A DNA stretch of 64,000 nt from Corinectria fuckeliana (lineage: Eukaryota > Ascomycota > Sordariomycetes > Hypocreales > Nectriaceae): positions 1-64,000 of the forward strand of contig WPDH01000461.1 of assembly GCA_019137255.1 (NCBI GenBank), written 5' to 3'. The stretch's first letter is position 1; each line of letters opens with the position of its first letter. Made by a program: the position numbers and the translations under genes. Shown here in pieces: positions 35,280-45,215 of this stretch. Below the pieces are notes generated by a model that worked only from the letters and a program-made list of their open reading frames with translations, was not told the origin of the DNA and made no database searches.

Positions 35280-36185
35280 ATGCCCTCCCCTCGTCGAGTT
35301 CGTCTGCTCGTCCTGGCAGGCCTGGCAACCTTTTTCTTCGTCATCTTCTATACCTCCGGCTTGGACTCTAGCCACGATGCCGAGCTGCAAAACCCCCAAG
35401 GCTTCGTCCAAAAGACCAAACACGCAATGGACGGGGCATCACCGCCGGGCGAGGCCGTGCTAGACTCCCAGACTGGCCAGAAGGCCGGACACATTCCCGC
35501 CGACAAGGACGCGGACGGCGACGTCGATGAGGACGACCGCCATATGGCGGCCCAGATGCAGGAGAGGCTGAAGGCTGCAGAGAAGCAAGCCAAGGAGAAG
35601 GCCAACGAGAAGGGTGGCTTGCGACCCGATCCCCCGCGCGAGATCGTCGGCGTTGGAAGCTCTGCGGATGGCCAGAAAGATGACGAGGCCAAGAGAGGCG
35701 GGGCCGGGGACGATGGCAGTGACGCTGTCAAGGCCAAGGAAAAGCAACCAGAGGAGAGCTGGGAAGCGCGTGAGGCGGCAACTGAGCTCACCTCTATGCT
35801 CAGAAAGGGTCCCAGTATGTTCAACATTTGACTCTATGGCGATACTCTACTGACAACTCACCCAGTAATCATCTTCTCCAAGTCGTACTGCCCTTTCTCC
35901 AAGCGCGCCAAGGGCGTCCTGCTGGAGAAGTACTCCATCACCCCCGAGCCCTACGTCGTCGAGCTGGACAAGCACCCCCTGACTTCTTATCTGCAAGACC
36001 AGCTTGAGAAGAAGACGGGCCGGAGGACAGTGCCCAACATTATGATCAACGGCGCAAGCATCGGGGGCGCCGACGACATCATTGCCCTGGACAACGACGA
36101 CAGGCTAATCTCTAAGATCCTCCAGCTCGGCGGCGGCCATGTTGAGATTGCGGAACGATTCGTGTCTGGAGGCGCCGTGCACTAG
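35280..36185 (+). CDS. Membrane-anchored monothiol glutaredoxin (Grx6/7-like)
   Basis: There are two exons, 35280-35814 and 35866-36185 (284 residues), with a 51-nt intron (GTATGT donor, CTGAC branch site, CCAG acceptor). Residues 9-26 (LLVLAGLATFFFVIFYTS) form one membrane anchor after a short basic N-terminus, type II topology. A charged, Ala/Lys/Glu-rich stalk of about 145 residues follows. The C-terminal glutaredoxin domain starts at about 179 (IIIFSKSYCPFS), with the monothiol active site Cys187-Pro-Phe-Ser190, TVPN with the cis-Pro, and GGADDI for glutathione binding. The arrangement matches yeast Grx6/Grx7, glutaredoxins of the ER/Golgi that protect secretory thiols. Ser replaces the second active-site Cys, so disulfide exchange must use glutathione. 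Confidence 0.9.
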
Positions 36186-36787
36186 CGGCATACTTGTGCC
36201 ATCTTCTTCTGAAGCCTCATTTTCTGTATTTGTACCTTGGGCACCTACGGCCATATATGACGGGTTAGGCTAGGGTTGGAGTACCATGAAGGCTGCCACC
36301 AGGGTGGATGGCAGATCAAGGTTGGAGTTTTGGCTTCCGGGATTGGTTGTGTAGAAGCATCAGAGAGATTTGAAGATGCGATTTGGATGCCGGGCATGAG
36401 GCACTGATTCAAGTTAGTATACGAGAGGATTGACAGGGACTCGAGGCTGGGATCCGGATTCTTTGGGGGCAAGTGTGACGGCGCTTACTTATTACCTCAG
36501 GCACTAACTACTACTATTAGTAGTAAATATTAACGACCAAGAATGATCTGTACACTCCCCAGCCCTTCATGTCTCCTTCCTCAGGTTCCAAGGCGTCGTT
36601 GCGTCGAGGCAGCCTCCATTATCTCGCTTCTGTCTAACCGACAACACACATCTCTCCGACTACCAATGCCTGGCTGTTGGAGTCGTGGAACACATCTCCT
36701 TGGCACGACTTCTCGGATGGCTGGATTCGTCTCAGATCACCTCGTTCTTTTCGACTGAATACTAGCATCAATTTTTTTGGAACCCAT
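36186..36787. other. Intergenic region
   Basis: This holds the 3' UTR of the glutaredoxin gene and the promoter of the F-box-like gene. A short inverted repeat ACTACTATTAGTAGT lies at 36509-36523. No gene is supportable. Confidence 0.4.
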
Positions 36788-37957
36788 ATGCCCCCCCTAC
36801 GTTATATCAACGCAGCGCTTGCGAAGATGTCGCGACTAGACGACTTTGTCCTGCTCATGATTGCAGACAACGCGGATCCGGACACGTTCCTTGCTCTCCG
36901 CCATGTTCCTGTACGCTCCTTGCTTCTTCTTTCCTTCTCTCCCTTTTGCTTTCCCTTTGTGTGCTGACTGCGGTGGTCGGTCGTCTCCGTGCAGGTCTTC
37001 AGGCGCCTTCTGAAGCGCTATCACAAAAGCGTGGTCAAGAACATCCACAAGTCGTTTACTCTACCAGTCGGAGGCGGGACTCAACCATACATTCTCGCCC
37101 CTTCTTCCGACGACCCGATGACCATGCAGCCCATCTCGGCAAAGCACTTTGTTTCCCTCCTTGTCGTGAAGAGGCGCGAGTTCGAGATCGAGGCGATGCT
37201 GGACGGGGGCTTCTTTGGCACCAGACTAGACGCCCCTTGGCCGTCATTTCCAGAGCCTGCCCACAGGACCAAATTTAGGGGCCTCCTCAAAGAGGCCATC
37301 TATCACTGCGACGCCATGGCGGATCTCGAGGCGGCGGTGCTCTCGACGGATTACCCAGAAGTGCCGTTCACGGATCAGGACAACCTCCCAATCATCCCGG
37401 CTTACAGCGCCGAGAATGAGCTTTGTGCAAGCTTTTACAACCTCAAGGTGGCCGAGCCACTTGGTATACTGCCTCCTACGCACCCTTTGCAGGTTGTTCG
37501 GTACAAGGCCCGTCGCTTCCAGAACGCGTACATCGCGTCGCTGCGGGACGAACCGCTGTTAGGCCTCTACGCACTCGTGTACATGTCCATCCTGGGCTAC
37601 CGGTCCCGGACATAGAACGCCGGCACAGACGTGGGGAAAGACTACGACTTCTCAGAGACGGTTCTCCGCCACGGCAGCTGGTTCCTCTACGCGCACGTCC
37701 GAGGCTACCTCGAGCGCAACAAGCACGGCCAGGCCCTTGTCAGACTGTCGGGCTGGGACGGATACATGGTGACGCAAGGGCAGAACTCGGCGCCGCGGGA
37801 CCTGCTCATGACCTTGATCAGCGAGCTTTCGGGACGATTCGGGTAGGACCAGACCGACATGGAGCTGGAGGTGATGCTGCGGGTGGACGAGGTGATCAGA
37901 GGGCCCCAGCATGAGAGGCCGGTGACGTTTGCATTTGCCAACTATCCGTTGGGGTGA
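36788..37957 (+). pseudogene. F-box-like protein gene with two in-frame TAG codons
   Basis: Exon 1 is 36788-36910 and exon 2 starts at 36995 after an 84-nt GT-AG intron. The frame then runs to TGA at 37955-37957, interrupted only by TAG at 37613-37615 and TAG at 37844-37846. There is no frameshift. Up to the first TAG the product has 247 residues. The N-terminus (LDDFVLLMIADNADPDTFLALRHV) resembles the short F-box motif of the many lineage-specific fungal F-box-like proteins; the rest has no recognised domain. Text after each stop keeps normal amino-acid composition and codon use (for example DYDFSETVLRHGSWFLYAHV), so the frame was under selection until recently, or the stops are bypassed. 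I label it a pseudogene provisionally. Confidence 0.65.
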
Positions 37958-38458
37958 AGAGAAGAGAAGACTCTGGACTTGTTCTTCTGGTCGTCGACCT
38001 GGCTGGCGTGAGATTGAACGCTGTGGTGGGCATCAGCGAAATATCACACTTGTTGGAGAGATTTGGCGACCAAGTAGTTGGCCGGATAAGCAGCGACAGC
38101 TAGGGTTAGAATAGCACCAAATACAGCGAATGTTTTAGACAAGTTTGGCGGTGACAATCAAGACAATGGATGTTTCTTGTGTTGCTGACCTTTACTTGAT
38201 CATCTCTATCATCAAAGGACGGCCCCCAACTTGTCCAGCCCTGCCTGGTCTAGTCCGTATCTGGTTCCACGTAGTATTCATAACGAGCTGGGCGTTACAT
38301 ACCCGCTCGGGTTTTGGCCCCCATGCGGCGTCAAGAACGGGCTCAGCTGAGGGCATATATTATAACTAATGCCAGTATTTCTCTCACTCGTCTGGAGGTC
38401 CTGTCATTTATCTAGCAGTTTTCTGCTTGACCCTTCTGCTCTGCTCGCGCTTCCAAAA
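37958..38458. other. Intergenic region
   Basis: This is the 3' side of the F-box-like gene and the promoter of the membrane protein gene. TATATTATAA at 38355-38364 lies about 95 bp before the next ATG and could be a TATA element. No gene is seen. Confidence 0.4.
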
Positions 38459-39589
38459 ATGAGGCTCCTGTCGCTTGTCCTGACAACAGGGGCCCTATCT
38501 CTGTGCCTGGTCCAGGGCGTCCCAACGCACCAGTTCGACCAGTTCTTCCCCGGCTGGAACGACTACCTGCAAGGCATCATCCGCAGCGACTGCCGGCGAC
38601 AGCTCGACTTTTACAAGAGCGGCAAGATCAACGCCACGGAGAGCGCCTCGTCGCGCGTCACCCCGGTCGTCGAGTGCATCCTCAACCAGTTCCCCGAGTT
38701 CCGCAAGGCCGAGCTGGCCGCCAGCGCCGTGATCCTCGGCCTACTGCCGATGATACTGCAGAGTCTGGGCAGCACGACGGCCGAGACGGCGCTGCTGGGC
38801 CGGAGACGGCCGTTGCTCGCGCTCCTCCTGGCGGCCGGGAGCCCGGCGGTGAACCTGGCCCGCGGGAGCGAGATCGCCGAGACGCTGGCCCGGTTCGTCG
38901 ACGCCGACGCCGACGCCGAGGACACGCCCGGCACGATCCCCGGCGTGCGGCTCGCGCTGCTGAGCGCGCAGCACCTGCGGCCGCTCATCAGCATCCTGGA
39001 GTACGTGCTCGTGGGCGGCGCCGTGGCCAACGTGGTGCACCTGACGTATCGGCTGGGCGTCAACGCCGTCGTGGGGTTCGCGCCCGAGACCATCTTCATG
39101 CTGCCGCTGTGGGCGTTCCTGGCCGTCGTGATCCACGCCGGAGGGCTTCTCGTCCTGGGTCTGCGAGTGAAAGTGCAGAGCGCGGGTGCGAGTGCGAGCG
39201 GTAGAGGAGGACGAGGAAGAGGGGCAAGCAAGCAACGCGCCGAGCAGAGAGCGGCCGGGTTCCCGCCGTGGGCGCTGGACGAGTTCGTCCCGTGCGCGTT
39301 CCAGCCGCCCAAGTTCCTGCAGTGGCGGACGGAGACCGTCTGGTTCCCCGTGGTGTCGTGGTTCCTGAACTTGGGGGTTCTGGCTCACATCGTCTTCGGC
39401 ACGCTGGTGCTGTCGAGCATGTTGTTCTTCAGCGTCAAGGATGCCGTAGTCATCGTGGGCAGATTTGCCGCCAGCGCCATCGTTTGCAGGACCATCGTGA
39501 GGATTGAGCTGGCGGGCATGACTGAGAGGATGAGGTATCGCGGTATGAACGAGCCGTGCGAGGATGAGGAGGTTGAACTTACCAGGTGA
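38459..39589 (+). CDS. Secretory-pathway multi-pass membrane protein, unknown function
   Basis: This is a single exon of 376 residues. The first ATG near the TATA element gives a clean signal peptide (MRLLSLVLTTGALSLCLVQG); an upstream in-frame ATG at 38369 would add 30 residues and is less likely. A short lumenal part with Cys residues and an NAT glycosylation site precedes about six hydrophobic segments (around residues 80-98, 114-130, 178-200, 214-240, 294-320 and 325-345). A basic Gly/Arg/Ser-rich loop lies at about 245-270. The pattern of one signal peptide, a Cys-containing ectodomain and then membrane segments is common among fungus-specific hypothetical proteins. I do not recognise a family and assign no function. 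GC content is very high between 38700 and 39300. Confidence 0.7.
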   Translation: MRLLSLVLTTGALSLCLVQGVPTHQFDQFFPGWNDYLQGIIRSDCRRQLDFYKSGKINATESASSRVTPVVECILNQFPEFRKAELAASAVILGLLPMILQSLGSTTAETALLGRRRPLLALLLAAGSPAVNLARGSEIAETLARFVDADADAEDTPGTIPGVRLALLSAQHLRPLISILEYVLVGGAVANVVHLTYRLGVNAVVGFAPETIFMLPLWAFLAVVIHAGGLLVLGLRVKVQSAGASASGRGGRGRGASKQRAEQRAAGFPPWALDEFVPCAFQPPKFLQWRTETVWFPVVSWFLNLGVLAHIVFGTLVLSSMLFFSVKDAVVIVGRFAASAIVCRTIVRIELAGMTERMRYRGMNEPCEDEEVELTR

Positions 39590-39735
39590 TTGAACGACAT
39601 CAAACTAGAGACGGTAAAAGACCAGGCTCCGCTCCGAGAAAGTCCGCAACATTTGATCAACAAGTCTTCATAACATTATACTAGGCTACTCTATACTATA
39701 AACAATAGTCAGCTAACTCTGTGTGGCGTGATCTC

Positions 39736-41981
39736 CTACCAAAGCTCACAGACGGGCTCCTTCTTCTGGCAGTTGAAGGCCTTGTTGAACGCTGCCGAGT
39801 TGCTCAGCGAGAGCTTGATCCTCGCGTCCTTCGGGCTGTGCACGTCTGACGACAATCTGTGGATAGCCGTCTTTGCAGGGATGTTCTGGCACCACCTTTG
39901 CCCATACATCAGGAAGAACAGCTGTTCATGGGTGAAGGCATTCAGGCCAGGCAAGTCCTGTGCCTTGCCTTTCTCCTGCTGCCACTTCGTCCACGCGAGA
40001 AAGCTCGAGACCAAGCCGCCGGCGTCGGCAACGTTCTCGTCCAGCGTGAGCTCTCCGTCCACGGGCACCTTAGTACCGTTGGGCGCTGTCACAGTGTACT
40101 TGCTGAACTGGTCGACGAAGCACTTCGTCTTGTTGGTGAAGGCCTCGATGGTGCTCTCGTCCCACCATTTCGTCCGGTTGCCGGTCTTGTCGTAGTTGTG
40201 CCCCTGGTTATCAAAGCCGTGCGTGATCTCGTGGCCCACGATGCTGCCCATGCCGCCGAACACGAGGTACGAGGGGAAATCTACGTCGTACAGAGGGAAC
40301 TGCTGAATGCCTGCTAGTATGACCACGGTGTTCTGCGTCAAGTCCTGGTACGCGTTCGACATGAGCGTGCTCATAAGGAACTGCCCTCGGCTCAACGGCC
40401 TCCCGAGCGTCGCCCACTTCTTGGCCACAGCCGACTTGGCGAGAAATAGGGTGTTGAACGCGTGTGTCGTCGTCATCTCGGCGTCTGCGTAGTACTTCTC
40501 CAGCTCAATAGGGTCCACCACGTCAGGATCTGTGGGCAGTCCGATCTTGTTGTTCATGGCGCGGACCTTGTCGGCGATGGCCTTTTTCATTTCCGGCGTA
40601 ATCCAGTCTCTGCTCTCTAGTCTCTCGAGAAAGGCGGCCTCGAGAGTCTCGAAGAGCTGGCTGGTTAGGTTCTTGGCCTCGGGAGAATAGCTCCTGTCGA
40701 CGAAGAAGCGGGATGCGATCCATGTCAGACCACTCAGGCCAATGGTCGCGTCTGGGCCTATCCGAATCCAGCCAACGCCATTGTTAATGAAGGAAATGCA
40801 GCGCTCCCAGAGAGGTGCCGAGCTCTCGGGGTTTCGGCCAGCTTGCTTCCTGTTGAAGGCGTGTAACTCGTTGGTGGCCTCGGATTCGACGTAGGGCGAA
40901 AGGGCGGAAATGGCCTTCCAGACGAAGAAGGTCTGGATAACATCGACGGGGGTCTCGGCGATGATCTGAGACAGGCTTCTGTAATAGTTGGGGTAGGGGA
41001 AAATGATCCTGTCGGGCGTGTAGTCATCGGGAGCCAGTTGGCCGACGACGTACTCGTAGTTGAGCCCTTGAGCGACGGCCTGGACCTCAGCCAGAGTCGA
41101 GAAGGGATGTGGTTGATCGTCTACCTCTTCATCCGGATCTACCTTCGTCTCGGCCTCCAGAACCTTGCTCAGCTTCGATAACAGCTTCAGACTGGCTTTC
41201 AGAAGCGTCGTGGCCTGCTCGACGGTGACGTTGCTCGGGTGCACGGCAGAAACGAGCTTGGCGGTGAACCCCGTCCACTCGCCGAGGCTTTCCTCAGCGG
41301 TGGGAATGCCGCCCTTGTCTGGCGGTAAGATGATGAGGTTGGTCTCGCTGGGGTCTAATACGTTCGGCACCTGCGCAAACTTCTGGAAAGTCCCGATGCC
41401 GAGGCTCTCGAACAGAGTCAAAGTCCTGCCCATCGCGTCGGAGGAGTAGCCTGGGGCCCCTCCAGCGGGGAACAGCTCCGTCACCATCTCGACGAACTCG
41501 GCCAGGGGTTTGAGGCCTTCGCCTTCGGCGGATTTGTGGTTCATGCACATGTCGTACGTCCTCTGAATCTTGGCGAAGTTCCTCTTGTCGGCCTCGACCT
41601 GGCTCTTGGTGAGGTTCACGGTGATCCAGCCCGCTTCGGAGCCCGAGGGATACGGGCCCTCGAGGATCTTCTTCATGGTGCTGTACGTGTGGGCTTTCAA
41701 GTGTGAGAGGACGTTGGTTTCTTCGTGGCCTGCAGGAATCTCGTGGCGAGCAGCCCAGTTGCCACAGGCGACTATTTGGAGATTCTGGTTAGACTTGCAA
41801 GTATAGCGTCACGATCCTAAAAGTGCCACGTACGTTGATCGAAATCAGTGCAAGGATCGATCTCGGTGTAGTTCGAAGCCAGACTCGAGAGGATTTCAGA
41901 GGCGATGTGAATGCATGTTGGCGTCGTGCAGAGGTTGCCCGAGCTGCCGCCGTAGTCGCCGCTGTTGTAGTTGACCCTCAT
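39736..41981 (-). CDS. M13 family metallopeptidase (neprilysin/ECE-like)
   Basis: There are two exons in transcript order, 41981-41834 and 41771-39736 (727 residues), with a GTACGT donor and a TAG acceptor; the join reads DFDQLACGNW, the conserved M13 start block. The zinc site HEITH lies at about 563-567 and the third ligand motif ENVADAGG at about 628-635. GQRWCQN and the C-terminal CELW are also typical of M13. The N-terminal exon begins MRVNYNSGDYGG without a signal peptide or membrane anchor, although relatives are secreted or type II membrane peptidases. A further 5' exon upstream of 41981 is therefore likely, but I could not define one. The enzyme cleaves small peptides on the amino side of hydrophobic residues. 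Metal ligands and catalytic Glu are intact, so it should be active. Confidence 0.9.
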
Positions 41982-43462
41982 GATATCTGCACCTCATAGG
42001 GGGGTTTCGAGACGAGGCCGTGACGATGGCATGAGGAAACGAGTGAGGAAGAAGCGAACGAGAGTGGTTTATGAGGACCAACGAGTTGCTATCGAGATGC
42101 TCTTCTAACAGACTGTAGCCGTCGTGACCAATGCGGATATTAATGCGAATCCATTCCCCGTCCAAGTCAACATGCAAAGCCCTCGCTACTTTGTTAGCTG
42201 TGCTGCTCAGCGGATAGACATGTCGGCAAAGTAGCGATGCAAGAATCACAAGGATCGATGTCCCGCTTGAAGCGGAAAGGAGCCTGGTAGATGAGCCCGT
42301 CTATTCTGTGCCGCCAACTGAAGGAAAGAACGACGGATAGTGGCCCCTTCCCAGACCTCTGTCTAGCCCCTCGGTTGGGGAAGAGCTGCCGGCTGTGCTC
42401 CATTTGGTAGAATTGGGATTTTCGTTAAAGTGCAACTTCACGATAAAGTATCTGGGGTTGCATCTGTGATATACATGCAACACTGAGTCAGACGGACATA
42501 TTCTAGAAAAAGACTTTTGGAAGCGCCATTAGATACTGTGCTATAAAATAGTAAAGTATAACTTTGTGCAGCTGTACAGCCTGCCATCGGCATGTGAGGT
42601 TGTTTCCTGTCCAAGCTGTAGTTGAGGCCATCCCCTGTTCGTACTGTACGTAGCTCGTAGATGAGTAAGTCGAGGGATCCATTGTTAAACTTGATGGGGG
42701 TATGCTAATCGGCAACCTTAATGCCTGCAATCGGTTACAGGAATTTGCCTGAGGGTGTTGAACCAGGTCAACGACTTACACCTGAGGCATCATCGATTGA
42801 AATGCATAGACAGCGCACGATGGAATCAAAGTATCTGTAGATTGTAAATACCATTGTATAAGATGCGTACCGTTGGTGACGGGGCGTAACTATCAAGCAT
42901 CAATACGCTGACCCGGCAGGATGTAGGTGGAGGCGGAGATCCGTGATGTCGAACAGGTTCCAGAGGATGAGTAGGTAGCCTTGGAGAAAGTGGAAGGTTT
43001 AGTTAGGCAATGCTGGTGGCAGGTGCAAAATAGACAGAACAAACAACAATGGTGCGTCCGATTATCTTCTCTCAAAAAAGGCGCGGGGCGTTCTTATTTA
43101 GCACTATCACTACCTCCCGTCCCTATCTACGTACCTAACCTGCCATGGTAGAGGTACTTAGTAGCCGTAGCACCAGTAATTTACCAGTACCAGGGCATTC
43201 CGTATAAAGGCTGGCGTCAACCCCTCCTCGTCCCTGCCAACGTCGACCGAATCGATTCCTGGCCACTTTCTGTTATCTAAGGCACACTGTACGATATCTT
43301 TCGCTGGCGATCAACGCCCCAACGTCATTAATCTCCCGTCTCACTCGAACAACCGCTGCATCGCCATCGTCATCGTCATCAGCCCATCATTACCGTCCAT
43401 AGATCCATCAAATCATCGGCCACTACTCAAAACAGATCCATCTACCACTAAGAGCCAAAAGC
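41982..43462. other. Intergenic region between divergent M13 and small hypothetical genes
   Basis: This 1.5-kb region probably contains the missing 5' exon and promoter of the peptidase gene (minus) and the promoter of the small plus-strand ORF. From 43240 to 43450 the sequence is C/A/T-rich with CATCGTCATC repeats (43360-43382), as in a fungal leader. No other gene is recognised. Confidence 0.4.
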
Positions 43463-43726
43463 ATGGATCGCTCCTCGACCAGCTCCGACGCCGCCTCCAC
43501 CTTCTCCGGCTCGACCGCCTGCTCCTACGTCAAGGACGCGCCGCCGACCGCCGACAACGAGGCCCGGACGACCCGTCGCGGCGTGCGCCAGCGGGTCCGC
43601 GATGTCGTCCACGATCTAGGACGCCCGCCGACGGCCAAGCAGGACGCCAAGGACGGCAAGACGATCAAGAACCACATCGACGTCGGGCCAACGGCCACGG
43701 CTCTCATGGGCCCGTCGGCCGTCTGA
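43463..43726 (+). CDS. Small hypothetical protein, 87 residues
   Basis: This single-exon ORF starts at the first ATG after a long C/A-rich leader. Codons are strongly GC-ending, unlike the flanking intergenic DNA, which supports real coding. The protein is Ser/Thr/Ala-rich at the N-terminus, basic in the middle (RTTRRGVRQRVRDVVHDLG) and contains no cysteine-rich or membrane segment. It ends HIDVGPTATALMGPSAV. It resembles small fungus-specific hypothetical proteins; I do not recognise the family and propose no function. Confidence 0.6.
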   Translation: MDRSSTSSDAASTFSGSTACSYVKDAPPTADNEARTTRRGVRQRVRDVVHDLGRPPTAKQDAKDGKTIKNHIDVGPTATALMGPSAV

Positions 43727-44328
43727 GCGGAGCGACGAGAGACGACGTCAGCCAGCCAGAAAGGGGGCTTGCGTGCCGTGTGATGGGGAAGTCAGCCAGC
43801 AGAGGACCGGACGGGCGGGCGGGATGCCTGTGCTGTTGCTGCAATTTGTTTGGCGTTAGGTGCTGTGTTTGTGATACCGCTTCTACTTTGTTTTTCGCTT
43901 GGGCTTGGAGGGGGGCATGATGATGCGAGACGACGCTAAATCACTGGGCTAGATGGATGTTGGCCATATATTTGTCTACGTGTGTACCTGCACGGTCCCG
44001 AATCTCTCGTCTCCCACAAAAGCATGGATATCAAGTCGATGCTTGTGTCGACCCAGATCGTCTCACGTTGATTAATTACCTCCAACCGGCCTTGGCCTAG
44101 CCGTCACCCGTGGGCCGTCTGTACCTTGCAGACCGACCCTACAAGCTTGGCCCGGGCCTCTGGAATACGGAGTTCATCCCCATTTCGTCCATTCTCCACA
44201 ATAGTCTCCTCATAGGGCTGCATCGTCGGCACTCTGGATGGATAGCATGAGAAACACTGATTCTTGCAGCTAAAGACTCTCCCTTCGTTCACCTTACTCT
44301 CCTTCGCCCCCTATCCTCCCTTCCAGGC
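43727..44328. other. Convergent intergenic region
   Basis: This lies between the ends of the small plus-strand ORF and the minus-strand membrane gene. It is mostly 3' UTR sequence, and nothing else is supportable. Confidence 0.4.
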
Positions 44329-45000
44329 TCACCGAAAGCAAATGTCCAGTCCAAACGGGACCAAGGCCCACAGCCTATTCTTGAACATGTCGACCCGTCC
44401 CAGCGCATCCTCGTGCGGAAACACCTCCCCCCATCGAGCAATCGCGTCTTCGTCGTCCCGCATGTCAAGGTAGATGCCCAGCGCCGTGCAGGTGAACCCC
44501 CCCATGGCCAACGTACCCATCGCGGCCGCCATGATGCAAGCAAACCACCAGGTGACACCGAAGCCCGGAAGGGGGTTGAACAGCTGCGTGATGCGCGAGG
44601 CAAAGGCGTGTCCGCACGCAAGAGTCGAGAGGGCGCCGAATGCCATGGCGAGAAGAGTCAGCTGGCGGAGGTCGGTTCTGATGGTGTATCTGACCTTGAG
44701 ACACCTGCGGTATTGCTGGACGGTCCTCACATTGAGGACGGCCCTCACACTGAAGAGAGTCAGCACCATCATCGTTTCGTTAAGGGGGTTGACAGGCAGG
44801 GGTAGGACACGCACGGCGGAGGCGACTGCTTGACAGGCTGGGGAGGCGGCGTTGGGATCATGTGCGAATGCATTTTGACCGTCATGTTTGGCAACTGTCG
44901 TGGCTCTAGACGTGGTTCTGGCCGTGGTTCTGCAAGATTGCGGGATGAGGTGACGGGATGCTTCTGACGGTAGGGCGACACGGCTTAAATAGGTACACAA
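44329..45000 (-). CDS. Small membrane protein, unknown function
   Basis: The frame is open for 223 residues from the ATG at 45000. The first 75 residues are low in complexity and include a TATA-like sequence in their DNA (ATTTAAG), so the true start may be the Met pair at 44772, giving 147 residues. From there the protein has three or four hydrophobic segments: MMVLTLFSVRAVL, LTLLAMAFGALSTLACG, VTWWFACIMAAAMGTLAMGG with TCTALGIYL, and a final WALVPFGLDICF. Between segments 3 and 4 it reads RDDEDAIARWGEVFPHEDALGRVDMFKNR, acidic and probably cytoplasmic. No family is recognised. It is transcribed in the same direction as the Zn2Cys6 gene, whose stop is only about 220 bp upstream. Confidence 0.55.
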   Translation of the reverse strand: MCTYLSRVALPSEASRHLIPQSCRTTARTTSRATTVAKHDGQNAFAHDPNAASPACQAVASAVRVLPLPVNPLNETMMVLTLFSVRAVLNVRTVQQYRRCLKVRYTIRTDLRQLTLLAMAFGALSTLACGHAFASRITQLFNPLPGFGVTWWFACIMAAAMGTLAMGGFTCTALGIYLDMRDDEDAIARWGEVFPHEDALGRVDMFKNRLWALVPFGLDICFR

Positions 45001-45215
45001 GCGAACCCTTTACCAAGCCCGAGGTCTCCGTCTGACTGTCTGACTTTGATATTTGGTTTTAGGCATTGCTGGTTTGGCTGCGTCATGCGCAAAGTTTACC
45101 GCTGGTCATGACAACTCTGATGATGCATCCCACCTGTCGAGCCCGCATGAAGTGGGTTGTAAGTTAAATAGGTTGAGAGGGGAAAAAAGGAAAAACAGCC
45201 AACGTCTTTTTTGTT

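Noticed and set aside
38611..39388. Several 215-233-codon frames overlapping the membrane protein
   Set aside because: They are out-of-frame and antisense shadows created by very high GC content.
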